DNA of 64,000 bases from Lachnoclostridium sp. An118 (GTDB taxonomy: Bacteria > Bacillota > Clostridia > Lachnospirales > Lachnospiraceae). Under the pieces are notes generated by a model that was not told where the DNA came from, did not search any database, and saw only the letters and a list, made by a program, of their open reading frames with translations. Positions 33,120 through 41,717 of the stretch are shown in pieces; the first letter of the stretch is position 1; every line of letters begins with the position of its first letter. A program made the translations under genes and the position numbers. The stretch covers positions 90,373 through 154,372 of the forward strand of contig NZ_NFLQ01000007.1 in assembly GCF_002160985.1 (NCBI RefSeq). Reading direction: 5' to 3'.

Positions 33120-34502
33120 ATGAAGAAAGGGAGGAAGGGATACACTATGTTCAGGGCAGTGAAGACAGGCGGACACCTCCTTGTCCTTGCAGGCAGCTTT
33201 CTGGGGGCAGTGCGGGTACTGGAGGAACTGGGCCATGAGAGCCCTCTTCCGCTGGCTGTCCTGTATCTTGTCCTTCTGGAGGGAGCCTGGCTCCTTCTGG
33301 AGGCGGGAGACGTACAGAGGAGGCGGTTTCCGGACCTTATGTACGGCCAGTTTTTCGGTGCTGCGGGAGCGAGCCTCTTTTTCGGAGCGCTGATGTGTGC
33401 CGTAAGCCCTCTTTCCATATGGCAGATACTGAGGGGGTTCCTCCTTCTCCTCATCCTTCAGTCAGGCGCGGGCATGGTCTGGGCGGCACTCTGCTTCAGG
33501 CTGTATCTGAGGAGACAGTCCTGCAAGCGGGCGCTCTTTGTCTACGGGGACCAGGAGGAGCCGGGGGAGCTGCTGGAGAAAAACAACAGGATCAACGGCT
33601 ATTTCCGGATAGCCCGCTGCCTTTCCTTCAGGGAGGCTGCGGGGGAGATGGAAAAGCATCTCCAGGGCTGTGAGGTGGTATATCTTGGCGAGATCCCGGC
33701 CGGAGAAAAGGAGCGGATATTGAAGCAGTGCGTAGGCCTGGGGAAGGACTGCTACAGCATACCCGGGATTGCCGATATCTACACCCAGAACGCCCGCGTT
33801 TTGCGGCTTCAGGACAAGGTGCTGTTCCAGTATCAGAAGGACGGCCTGACAGACGGGCAGAAACAGGCGAAAAGGGTGCTGGACATCGGGACAGCCCTGT
33901 TTCTTCTCTGTGTTTCCGCTCCTCTGATGGCGCTCATTGCCCTCCTCATCCATCTGGAGGACGGGGGACCTGTGCTGTACAGACAGACCAGGTACACGGA
34001 GGGGTGCAGGCCCTTCCGGATGCTCAAATTCCGCAGCATGTGCGTGGATGCGGAGAGGGAGGGGGCCAGGCTTGCCAGCAGGAACGACAGCCGTGTCACA
34101 CGGGTTGGCCGTGTCATAAGGAACCTGCATTTCGATGAGCTGCCACAGCTTGTCAATGTGCTGAAGGGAGACATGTCCATGGTGGGGCCCAGACCGGAAC
34201 GGTGGGAGTTTATTGAAGAATACTCCCGCAGCATCCCCGAATTTTCACAGAGGATGAAAGTGAAGGGAGGGCTTACCGGATACGCTCAGATTTACGGAAA
34301 GTACAATACCGGGCCGGAGGACAAGATCAAGTACGACCTCATCTATATATACAGCTACTCCCTCAGGATGGATGTGCGTCTTCTCTTCCTCACGGTGCGC
34401 ATCCTGTTCCAGAAGGAGAGCGCGGAGGGAGTGGAGGAGGGGCAGAGGAGCGCCGCAAAGGGCAGAAAGGAGAGAACAGATGGAGACGATCCGATTACTT
34501 GA
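33120..34502 (+). CDS. Initiating polyprenyl-phosphate sugar phosphotransferase (WcaJ/WbaP type, gene 7)
   Basis: A 460-residue membrane enzyme that moves a sugar-1-phosphate onto undecaprenyl phosphate, starting glycan assembly. Four N-terminal membrane segments (residues 10-125) precede a Rossmann-like region. The C-terminal catalytic domain has KRVLDIGTALFLLCVSAPLM, LKFRSMCVDAE, DELPQLVNVLKGDMSMVGPR and VKGGLTGYAQIYGKYNT. ATG 33120 is used; ATG 33147, with a better GGGAGG, is also plausible. It overlaps the aldolase gene by 23 bases. Confidence 0.9.
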   Translation: MKKGRKGYTMFRAVKTGGHLLVLAGSFLGAVRVLEELGHESPLPLAVLYLVLLEGAWLLLEAGDVQRRRFPDLMYGQFFGAAGASLFFGALMCAVSPLSIWQILRGFLLLLILQSGAGMVWAALCFRLYLRRQSCKRALFVYGDQEEPGELLEKNNRINGYFRIARCLSFREAAGEMEKHLQGCEVVYLGEIPAGEKERILKQCVGLGKDCYSIPGIADIYTQNARVLRLQDKVLFQYQKDGLTDGQKQAKRVLDIGTALFLLCVSAPLMALIALLIHLEDGGPVLYRQTRYTEGCRPFRMLKFRSMCVDAEREGARLASRNDSRVTRVGRVIRNLHFDELPQLVNVLKGDMSMVGPRPERWEFIEEYSRSIPEFSQRMKVKGGLTGYAQIYGKYNTGPEDKIKYDLIYIYSYSLRMDVRLLFLTVRILFQKESAEGVEEGQRSAAKGRKERTDGDDPIT

Positions 34503-36057
34503 CTGTACCCTCAGAGACGGGGGCTACATCAATGACTGGGATTTTAAGCGAAAGAACATATGCAATATCATGGCGGGGCTTGAGGAAGCCGGGACAGAGC
34601 TCATAGAGGCCGGGTTCCTGCGGGACTGCACCTACCGTGAGGACCGGACCCTCTTCAACTCGGTGCGTGAATTGAAAAGGATCCTCCCGGAGGGACGCGC
34701 CGGTGCCGGCTATGTGCTCATGGCCCTCCACAACCGCTACGATATCCGCAAGCTGGAGGAAAACGACGGCACTGTGGCGGCCATACGGGTCACCTTTCAC
34801 GATCACGATGTGGATGAAGGGCTGGAATTCGGAAGGAGGGTCATGGAAAAGGGCTACCGCCTTTTTGTCAATCCCATCAATATCATGGGCTACAGCGACA
34901 GCGGACTTCTGCGGCTCCTGGAGAAGGTGGAAGCGCTCGGACCCTATGGCTTTTCCATCGTGGATACCTTTGGCTCTATGACAAAGAAGGAGCTGGTCCG
35001 GATCACCTCCCTTTGTGAGAACAATCTGGACAGGGGGACCGTGCTGGGGCTCCATCTGCATGAAAATATGGCCCAGTCCTTTCTGCTGGCCCAGACCTTC
35101 CTGGAGATAAAGAGCCAGGACAGGCGCTGTGTGCTGGATGCCTCCCTGAACGGGATGGGGCGGGTGCCGGGCAATCTGTGCATGGAGCTTATCATGGATT
35201 ACCTGAACCGGAATTACGGGAAGCGCTATGACCTGGATCCGGTGCTGGACGTCATTGAGACCTGCATCACTCCCATAAAGGAGAGAGAGCCCTGGGGATA
35301 TACGGCGGAGTACTTCCTGTCTGCCAAGCTCAATCTCCACAGGAACTACGCGGAGTACCTCCTCTCAAAAGGGAACCTGACAGCCAGGGATATGCACCGG
35401 ATCCTGCAGCTCATACCGGAGGAGAAAAAAAGCGTCTATGACCAGCAGCTTATCGAGATGCTGTACAGGGACTTTGAGGACAGGGACGCCAAGGACCAGG
35501 CGGTCATCCGCAGGCTTCGGGAGGTGTTTGCCGGCAGAACAGCGGTCCTGCTGGCGCCGGGAAAGTCGCTGGAGTACCAGTGGGACAGAGTGAGGGAATA
35601 TATCCGGGAAAAGGATGCCATCCCTGTGTCGGCAAATTTCTATTTTGAAGAGCAGAGGGGAGGCTATGCCTTTTTCAGCAATGCCAAGCGGTACGAGAGC
35701 TATCGTGCGTTCAGGGGGGCACAGGAGCAGGTGATACTCACATCCAACATCACAAGAGGTGTGCGGGAGGGGGATGCCGTGGTCAGCTACAGACGGCTGG
35801 CCGGGGAAGGGCACCCTGCCCGAAACTGCGGGGTCCTGCTCCTGCGCCTGATGCGGCAGCTGGGAGTAAAAGAGGCGGCTCTGGCCGGCTTCGACGGGTA
35901 CGACAGGGACCGGGAGAATTATATGCGAGGATATTTTGGAGAATACCACAGTGCGAAGAGCGGGGACAATGAAGAAATCGCGGGGGAGATACGGGAGGTG
36001 GGGAAGAGTCTTCCTGTCACCTTCCTCACCTCCTCCCTGTATGAGGAGGCGGTGTAG
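34480..36057 (+). CDS. HMGL/DmpG-type aldolase with a C-terminal extension (gene 8)
   Basis: A 525-residue protein. Residues 1-300 are a pyruvate-type TIM-barrel aldolase: RLLDCTLRDGGYINDWDF gives the metal-site Asp and Arg, and LGLHLHENMAQSF the metal-site His-x-His. Relatives include 4-hydroxy-2-oxovalerate aldolase (DmpG) and HMG-CoA lyase. Residues ~345-525 are a separate Rossmann-like domain (TAVLLAPGKSLEYQWDRVRE, VPVSANFYF) resembling DUF115-type regions. Next to KdsC- and KdsB-like genes it probably condenses pyruvate with a sugar aldehyde to make a 3-deoxy-2-ulosonic acid. ATG 34480 follows AAAGGAGAG. Confidence 0.8.
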   Translation: METIRLLDCTLRDGGYINDWDFKRKNICNIMAGLEEAGTELIEAGFLRDCTYREDRTLFNSVRELKRILPEGRAGAGYVLMALHNRYDIRKLEENDGTVAAIRVTFHDHDVDEGLEFGRRVMEKGYRLFVNPINIMGYSDSGLLRLLEKVEALGPYGFSIVDTFGSMTKKELVRITSLCENNLDRGTVLGLHLHENMAQSFLLAQTFLEIKSQDRRCVLDASLNGMGRVPGNLCMELIMDYLNRNYGKRYDLDPVLDVIETCITPIKEREPWGYTAEYFLSAKLNLHRNYAEYLLSKGNLTARDMHRILQLIPEEKKSVYDQQLIEMLYRDFEDRDAKDQAVIRRLREVFAGRTAVLLAPGKSLEYQWDRVREYIREKDAIPVSANFYFEEQRGGYAFFSNAKRYESYRAFRGAQEQVILTSNITRGVREGDAVVSYRRLAGEGHPARNCGVLLLRLMRQLGVKEAALAGFDGYDRDRENYMRGYFGEYHSAKSGDNEEIAGEIREVGKSLPVTFLTSSLYEEAV

Positions 36058-36573
36058 ATGCAGCAGGTGATGGAAAATCTGGAGAGGATACGGTATCTGA
36101 TCCTGGATGTGGACGGGACCATGACGGACGGGGGCGTCTACCTGGACAGCCGGGGAGAGGAAATGAAGAGGTTCAGCATCAAGGACGGAGCGGGCATCCT
36201 GCTTGCCAGGCAGGCCGGGATCGAATCTGTCATCCTGACGGGGAGAGAAAGCAGGTGCGTCCAGAGGAGGGCCGGGGAGCTGTCCATCTCCCTGGTCTTC
36301 CAGGGGGTGAAGGACAAGAGGGCCTTCCTTTTGGATTTCCTGGAGACAAACGATATCCTGCCCCAGGAGGCGGCCTATATGGGAGACGACCTGAATGACC
36401 TGGAGGCCATGCAGTGTGTGGGGCTTGCCGTCTGTCCCCAGGACGCGGCAAAGCAGGTGAAGGCGTACTGCCCGATCGTGCTCTCCGCAAAGGGCGGGGA
36501 GGGAGCTGTGCGGGAATTTGTGGAAATGATACTGGAAAAGCGAGGGATACAGTATGAAGGACTGGTTCTATGA
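36058..36573 (+). CDS. KdsC-like HAD phosphatase (ulosonate 8/9-phosphate phosphatase type, gene 9)
   Basis: A 171-residue capless HAD phosphatase of the KdsC group. Motif I is LILDVDGTMTDGGVYLDSRG, the glycine-rich loop is SIKDGAGILLARQAGI, motif II is ILTGRESRCVQRRA and motif IV is YMGDDLNDLEAM. KdsC removes phosphate from Kdo-8-phosphate and related enzymes from Neu5Ac-9-phosphate or KDN-9-phosphate. Here it should dephosphorylate the aldolase product. ATG 36058 directly follows the previous stop; GGAGGCGG lies upstream. Confidence 0.85.
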   Translation: MQQVMENLERIRYLILDVDGTMTDGGVYLDSRGEEMKRFSIKDGAGILLARQAGIESVILTGRESRCVQRRAGELSISLVFQGVKDKRAFLLDFLETNDILPQEAAYMGDDLNDLEAMQCVGLAVCPQDAAKQVKAYCPIVLSAKGGEGAVREFVEMILEKRGIQYEGLVL

Positions 36574-39247
36574 CAGGGTCGTCCGGCGCAATGAGAGGAT
36601 CCAGCGGGAGTATGAGCGGTATGTACAGGGGCATATAGGGGAGCACAGGAAGAAGCGGTGGAAGCACTGGCTTGTCCTTCTCCTCCTGTCGGTCAAATAC
36701 AGGGACAGCCAGAAGGACAGAGTACACAGCCTTGTCCTGGTAAAGCTGAAGGAGGGGACTGCGAAGCTGCGCATGGAGTGGGTGCCGGGGGCAGTATGGT
36801 ACAACCTGTATATGTCCCTGGACGGGGTCCACTATCGGTTTGTGGAAAAGTCCAGGAGACATGTCTGCAGGGTGCAGGGGCTGGAAGAGGACAAAATGTA
36901 TTTCTTTCGGTTTAAGGTCTCCATGGACGGCAGGTACTACAGCGGGTTCTCGGAGGTGTTGACTGTCACGGCCCTCAAAAATAAAGAGCTCTACCTGATG
37001 GAGCGGATCGCCGGGAAGGAGGCGGGAGATGGGACCGGGCGCTCCGGGCCTCTGCCGGGAAGCCCGGATGCCGGACGGGATAAGGGGAGGGAGGACAGCC
37101 CCGCTTTATCTGCCTGCCAGGGGGAGAACGGCGGGATTTTGCTCACATGGGAAAAAATCCCGGGGGCCATCCACTATAATCTGTATCGGTCCGGGGAAGA
37201 CAGCTCCTGGCGCTTCGCCGTGCAGACAGAGGAGAACCGGCATCTGGACAGTCAGGTGAAAGGCGGAGTTTCCTATGTATATAAACTCAAGTACACCTTT
37301 GACGGAAAGAGGTATCACGATCTGCCGGAGCAGGCAGCGGCGGAGGCTCCCCGGGAGAAGTATCTCAACGCCAACAGCGGGCGGCTGTGGGAGGGGGGAG
37401 CGGAATCAGAGGCCCTGGGCCGTCCCCTGCCTGTCCACCTGGCCAAGAGCATGATGCCCTACGACGTGCTGTCCTTCGATGTCTTTGACACCCTCATCCT
37501 GCGCCCCTTTGCAGAGCCCTCGGATCTTTTTATCCTGGTGGGGGAGGAGCTGGGCATCATGGATTTCTGCGAGATACGCAAAAAGGCGGAGGAGGATGCC
37601 CGCAGGAAGAGTGAGTTCCTGCGGGGAACCCGGGAGGTGACCCTGTATGACATCTATGAGATGGTGGAGGAGGAGACCGGGGTGGATGCGGTAAAGGGAG
37701 CCAGGACAGAGTTCCTGACAGAGCGGAAGCTCTGCTTTGCCAACCCTTATATGCTGGAGGTCTTCCGCATGGTCAAAGCGAGGGGGAAGACGCTGGTGGC
37801 GGTGTCGGATATGTACCTTCCCCGGGAGCTTCTGGAGGAGCTCCTGCGGTCCTGCGGGTACGAGGGCTTTTCCCATGTCTTTGTCTCCTGTGACTACAGC
37901 TGCACCAAGAGGAAGGGCGGCCTTTTTGATATCCTGCGCAGGGAGTACAGCGGTCAGATCCTCCATGTGGGGGACCACCCCAGGTCCGATGTGGAGGCCG
38001 CCAGGGAGAGGGGGATCGAGGCTGTACAGTACAGAAATGTGAATGAGGCGGGAAAGCCCTTCCGCGCCGGTGACATGTCCCGTCTGGCAGGCAGCGCCTA
38101 CAGAGGGATCGTGAATGCGAAGCTCCACAATGGCCGGGACCGCTACACGCCCTGGTACGAGGTGGGGTATGTGTACACAGGACTGTACTGTATGGGATTC
38201 TGCCGCTGGATCATGGAGTACGCCAGGGCCCGAGGCCTGGAGAAGATACTCTTTCTGGCCCGGGAGGGGGACCTGTACCAGAAGGTGTTCCGCCAGATGT
38301 ATCCGGAGTTTCCCACAGCGTATGTACTCTGGTCCCGGATTCCCGTGGTGAAGACAACGGTAAACACAAACAGGCATCCCTACCTTCTGCAGATCATCCA
38401 TCACAAGGCAGGGGCCCTCTACAAGTCCCGTCTGGGAGTGCTCTTTGAACGCGTGGGTATCGGGAGGCTGAAAAAATATTTTCCCGCCTACAGGCTTCGG
38501 GAGGAGGAATATCTCACGGGAGAGAACGAGAAGGCGGTGCGGCGCCTGGTGACAGAGCACTGGGACGAGCTGGCCGGGTGCTATGATAAGGACCAGGCTT
38601 ATATAGAGGCGTATCTGCGGCGGCAGATAGGAGATGCCAGGCGGGCCGCCGTGGTGGACGTGGGATGGTCCGGAAACAACGTGCTCCAGGTCAGAAGGCT
38701 GGCGGAGATGTACGGGATGGACTGTGAGATACACTGCCTCCTGGCGGCTGCGAGGAATGTAAATGATACCTATATGGCGGGGATGATGCAGAGGAGGCAA
38801 GTGGAGGTCTACCTGTTCTCTCCCCTGCAGAACAAAGGGCTCCATGACTCCCACCAGGAGGAGAACAGCAGGCTCAATTCCTTTTTCTTTGAAATACTGA
38901 CCCAGTCAGCCACCCCGACCTTTCTCGGCTTTGACAGCCGGGGGCGGTTCCTCTACGACATCCCGGAGGTGGAGAACTATGAGAGAGACAGGCAGATCCA
39001 TCAGGGCACACTGGACTTCGTGAAGGATTACACAGGGACCTTCAGGGATTTCCCGTATATGCTGGATATCTCCGGGCACGATGCCTACATGCCGTTCCAG
39101 TATTTTTCCAGGAACCTGCTCTGGATAAAAAAATATTTTGGCGACTATATTTTCGGGAGAGACCTTTTTGCGACTCAGGACAAAGCGGTGATGGAGTCTG
39201 TGAAAGAGGTGATGGAAAAAGCGGGATTATGGGAGGAGAGACAATGA
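36554..39247 (+). CDS. Fibronectin-like + HAD + FLARDG-domain protein (gene 10)
   Basis: An 897-residue protein, the largest of the operon. A basic N terminus (1-45) is followed by two FN3-like beta-sandwich repeats (about 55-135 and 185-270), with matching phrases GAVWYNLYMSLDGVHYRF and GAIHYNLYRSGEDSSWRF. A HAD domain (about 295-510) has VLSFDVFDTLILRPFAEPSD and VAVSDMYLPRELLEELL. A C-terminal FLARDG module (about 525-890) has ILFLAREGDLYQKVFRQMYP and VVDVGWSGNNVLQVRRL. The last two domains are paralogous to gene 6. No signal peptide is seen, so FN3 modules in a cytoplasmic enzyme would bind glycan or partner proteins (inference). It overlaps its neighbours by 20 and 4 bases. Confidence 0.72.
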   Translation: MKDWFYDRVVRRNERIQREYERYVQGHIGEHRKKRWKHWLVLLLLSVKYRDSQKDRVHSLVLVKLKEGTAKLRMEWVPGAVWYNLYMSLDGVHYRFVEKSRRHVCRVQGLEEDKMYFFRFKVSMDGRYYSGFSEVLTVTALKNKELYLMERIAGKEAGDGTGRSGPLPGSPDAGRDKGREDSPALSACQGENGGILLTWEKIPGAIHYNLYRSGEDSSWRFAVQTEENRHLDSQVKGGVSYVYKLKYTFDGKRYHDLPEQAAAEAPREKYLNANSGRLWEGGAESEALGRPLPVHLAKSMMPYDVLSFDVFDTLILRPFAEPSDLFILVGEELGIMDFCEIRKKAEEDARRKSEFLRGTREVTLYDIYEMVEEETGVDAVKGARTEFLTERKLCFANPYMLEVFRMVKARGKTLVAVSDMYLPRELLEELLRSCGYEGFSHVFVSCDYSCTKRKGGLFDILRREYSGQILHVGDHPRSDVEAARERGIEAVQYRNVNEAGKPFRAGDMSRLAGSAYRGIVNAKLHNGRDRYTPWYEVGYVYTGLYCMGFCRWIMEYARARGLEKILFLAREGDLYQKVFRQMYPEFPTAYVLWSRIPVVKTTVNTNRHPYLLQIIHHKAGALYKSRLGVLFERVGIGRLKKYFPAYRLREEEYLTGENEKAVRRLVTEHWDELAGCYDKDQAYIEAYLRRQIGDARRAAVVDVGWSGNNVLQVRRLAEMYGMDCEIHCLLAAARNVNDTYMAGMMQRRQVEVYLFSPLQNKGLHDSHQEENSRLNSFFFEILTQSATPTFLGFDSRGRFLYDIPEVENYERDRQIHQGTLDFVKDYTGTFRDFPYMLDISGHDAYMPFQYFSRNLLWIKKYFGDYIFGRDLFATQDKAVMESVKEVMEKAGLWEERQ

Positions 39248-40803
39248 TACTGTACCAGGCGCTGTCGGCCTACCAGATACTGGAGTGCATGGTCCACCGG
39301 CAGATTTATTACAGAGACGAAAAGTGCGTGCTCCTTTTGGGGACCTATATCAAAGAGCGGATGCCCCGGTATTTCGAGCTGGAGACGAAGCGCTTTTTTG
39401 ATGAAGTGTACCTGTTCCGCTTTGGCGGATACAGGGGAACGGAGGAGGAGATCGTCCGGCAGGTGAAGGAGGAGCTGGGTAGGAGCATTCCCTATAAGAT
39501 CACGGATTTCGATGGGATACTCATAGCCGGGATACACACCTACCTGCAGGTCTTTCTCCTGTCAGAAGGCATTTCCTTTGAGATGTTCGAGGACGGCAGC
39601 GGCGCTCTGAGCCGCCCCCGGGTCCTGGCGGAAATCCACAGGAGGAGCGCTCCGGCCAGGTATGCCCTTATAGAGAAATACGGGCTCTACGACCATACCA
39701 GTCCTCTGATCACAAAAAAATACTGTGACATGGCCTCACAGGAGGAGGGCTTCTTTGACCCGAGGGCGGAGGATTTTCAGGTGATGGAAGCCTTTCACAG
39801 GCTGCCCGGGAGGCGGCAGGAGGAGATACGGAGGATCTTTCAGGTCCCCGCACTGGAGGGCAAGAAAGAGGAGGTGCTCCTTCTCACCCAGCAGTTTGCC
39901 AGCCTGGGGCAGCTTTCCTTTGACGGGCAGATCGATATTTACAGGCATCTTTTCGACTATTATCTGGAGGGTAGGCAGGTGGTCATCAAGCCACACCCGG
40001 ACGACATCCTCTATTATCCCCTCCTTTTCCCGGAGGCAAGGCTCATAGAGGGGACCTTTCCATCAGAGCTCCTGCCTCTGGCCTTTGAGAGGATGCCGGG
40101 CACAGTCTGCACGGTCAGCTCCACAGGGGTCAACCAGATACGCCGGTTCTTCGGGGGACAGCTTGTCTTCGGCCCGGAATATGAGGAAAGCTACAGGTTC
40201 GATCCGCTCTGCTATATGGCTCTCTGCCTGGCAGTACACCTGGGCGTGGAAGGCGTTTTGACAGAGGGAGTCAGCCTGGCGCAGGTCAGGAACATGGCCG
40301 GATGTATGGGAGCGCCCTGGGAGGATCTGGTCATCCGGGAATACCAGGAGGGGGAGGAGATATCAGGCTTTCTCCTCCTGCGGGGAGACGGCCGGACAGG
40401 AGGGGAGGAAAAGGCCGGGGGCGTGCCGGAGAGAGGGACTGTACTCTGGCTCAACGAGAGAGGAAAGTACAGGATGTACACTGCGGAGCGCAGGGAGCAG
40501 TTCTTACGGATGCTCCCCCTTGTGGTCCGGGAGGGAGAAAGAGAGCACACGATGTATTTTTATTCGGAGAGGAGCGAGGTGAACAGGATGGCGGAGGAGT
40601 TCAGACAGGAGAGATATCTTCCCTTTCAGGATACGACCCTGTCCGTGGAGGAGCTGTCAGATGAGGAAATGAGGATCCGCATGCTGGAGGGGATACTGGC
40701 GGCTACGGAAAAAAGGCTCCTGGAGTATATAGAGACGGAAAAAGAGCTCAGGCAGGAGATAAAAAGGCTGAAGGAGACAGAGGGGAAGAGAGGATGGAGC
40801 TGA
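39244..40803 (+). CDS. Sialyltransferase-like glycosyltransferase (GT52/polysialyltransferase type, gene 11)
   Basis: A 519-residue protein with the motif set of bacterial sialyl- and polysialyltransferases: an acidic-Gly motif FEDGSGALSRP near residue 118, the HP motif RQVVIKPHPDD near residue 250 and the Ser-Ser motif CTVSSTGVNQI near residue 300. These enzymes use CMP-activated ulosonic acids, which fits the CMP transferase encoded next. The C-terminal ~130 residues are extra and end in a coiled-coil (residues 485-515). ATG 39244 follows GGGAGGAG and overlaps gene 10 by four bases. Acceptor and exact sugar are unknown. Confidence 0.72.
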   Translation: MILYQALSAYQILECMVHRQIYYRDEKCVLLLGTYIKERMPRYFELETKRFFDEVYLFRFGGYRGTEEEIVRQVKEELGRSIPYKITDFDGILIAGIHTYLQVFLLSEGISFEMFEDGSGALSRPRVLAEIHRRSAPARYALIEKYGLYDHTSPLITKKYCDMASQEEGFFDPRAEDFQVMEAFHRLPGRRQEEIRRIFQVPALEGKKEEVLLLTQQFASLGQLSFDGQIDIYRHLFDYYLEGRQVVIKPHPDDILYYPLLFPEARLIEGTFPSELLPLAFERMPGTVCTVSSTGVNQIRRFFGGQLVFGPEYEESYRFDPLCYMALCLAVHLGVEGVLTEGVSLAQVRNMAGCMGAPWEDLVIREYQEGEEISGFLLLRGDGRTGGEEKAGGVPERGTVLWLNERGKYRMYTAERREQFLRMLPLVVREGEREHTMYFYSERSEVNRMAEEFRQERYLPFQDTTLSVEELSDEEMRIRMLEGILAATEKRLLEYIETEKELRQEIKRLKETEGKRGWS

Positions 40804-40838
40804 CAGAGCGCTGCGGCGCCAGGAAGGAGGAGACCAGC

Positions 40839-41576
40839 ATGAAGACAGCAGGCATCATACCGGCCCGGTACGGATCGTCCAGGCTTCCCGGGAAGCCTCT
40901 TCTCGAGATACAGGGCATGCCCATGGTATGGTGGGTCTATGAGAGGGCCAGGAGAGCCGCAAAGCTGGACCAGGTGTGGGTGGCCACAGATGATGTCCGG
41001 ATAGAGGAGACATGCCGGTCCCTGTGTATCCCTGTGGTCATGACAGGGAAAGAGCACAGGACGGCTGCAGAGAGGCTGCAGGAGGCGGCGGAGCAGGTGA
41101 AGGCTGACTTTTATGTGCAGATCAACGGGGATGAGCCGCTCATAGATCCTTCCAATATTGATGCCGCGGTGCCGGATGAGATGCCGGCCGGGGAGGAGTT
41201 CGGCACCAATATCATCGCCGAGGTGAAGGACCCGGTCCAGCTCCTCCACTCGTCCAATATCAAGGTTGTCTTTGACAGCAGCTACCGGGCTCTCTACATG
41301 TCCAGAGCTCCGGTCCCGTGCCCTTTCTCCTCTGTCTCCTTTTCCTATTATAAACATGTGGGGATCATAGGGTACAGCAGACGGATGCTGGACTTCTATA
41401 AGACCTCCGTCCCGGGGAGACTGGAGAGGATAGAGGGAATCGACACCCTCCGTTTCCTGGATTACGGAAAAGAGCTCCGCCTGATACCTGTGGAGAAGGC
41501 AGACAGCCTCTCCGTGGACACGGAGGCGGACCTTCTCTGGGTGAGGGACAGGATGAGGGAGGAAAAAAGGTTATAA
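40839..41576 (+). CDS. kdsB: CMP-ulosonate synthetase (KdsB-like, gene 12)
   Basis: A 245-residue cytidylyltransferase that activates Kdo or a related 3-deoxy-ulosonic acid with CTP. Motifs: GIIPARYGSSRLPGKPLLEI (CTP loop), YVQINGDEPLIDP (compare NVQGDEPL in KdsB) and GIDTLRFLDYGKELRLIPVE at the C terminus. Gram-positives lack lipid A and Kdo-lipid, so the product presumably feeds the capsule-like glycan. ATG 40839 follows GGAGGAGACC. It is last in the operon; no clear terminator is seen before the next promoter at 41597. Confidence 0.85.
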   Translation: MKTAGIIPARYGSSRLPGKPLLEIQGMPMVWWVYERARRAAKLDQVWVATDDVRIEETCRSLCIPVVMTGKEHRTAAERLQEAAEQVKADFYVQINGDEPLIDPSNIDAAVPDEMPAGEEFGTNIIAEVKDPVQLLHSSNIKVVFDSSYRALYMSRAPVPCPFSSVSFSYYKHVGIIGYSRRMLDFYKTSVPGRLERIEGIDTLRFLDYGKELRLIPVEKADSLSVDTEADLLWVRDRMREEKRL

Positions 41577-41596
41577 AAATTTAATAATGGCCTGTG

Positions 41597-41625
41597 TTGA
41601 CTCTGGATGCACCGCCCGCTATACT
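41597..41625 (+). promoter_or_regulatory. Predicted promoter of the large ABC gene
   Basis: -35 TTGACT (41597-41602), 17-base spacer, -10 TATACT (41620-41625). The leader holds a GCGGTGA/TCACCGC hairpin near 41653-41681. Confidence 0.6.
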
Positions 41626-41717
41626 TGAAACTGAATTTGGGTTTTTGTGGGGCGGTGATCTTTTTCGTAAAGGTCACCGCGCGGACATTTACGGGAAAGA
41701 AGGGGACGGGATCATTC

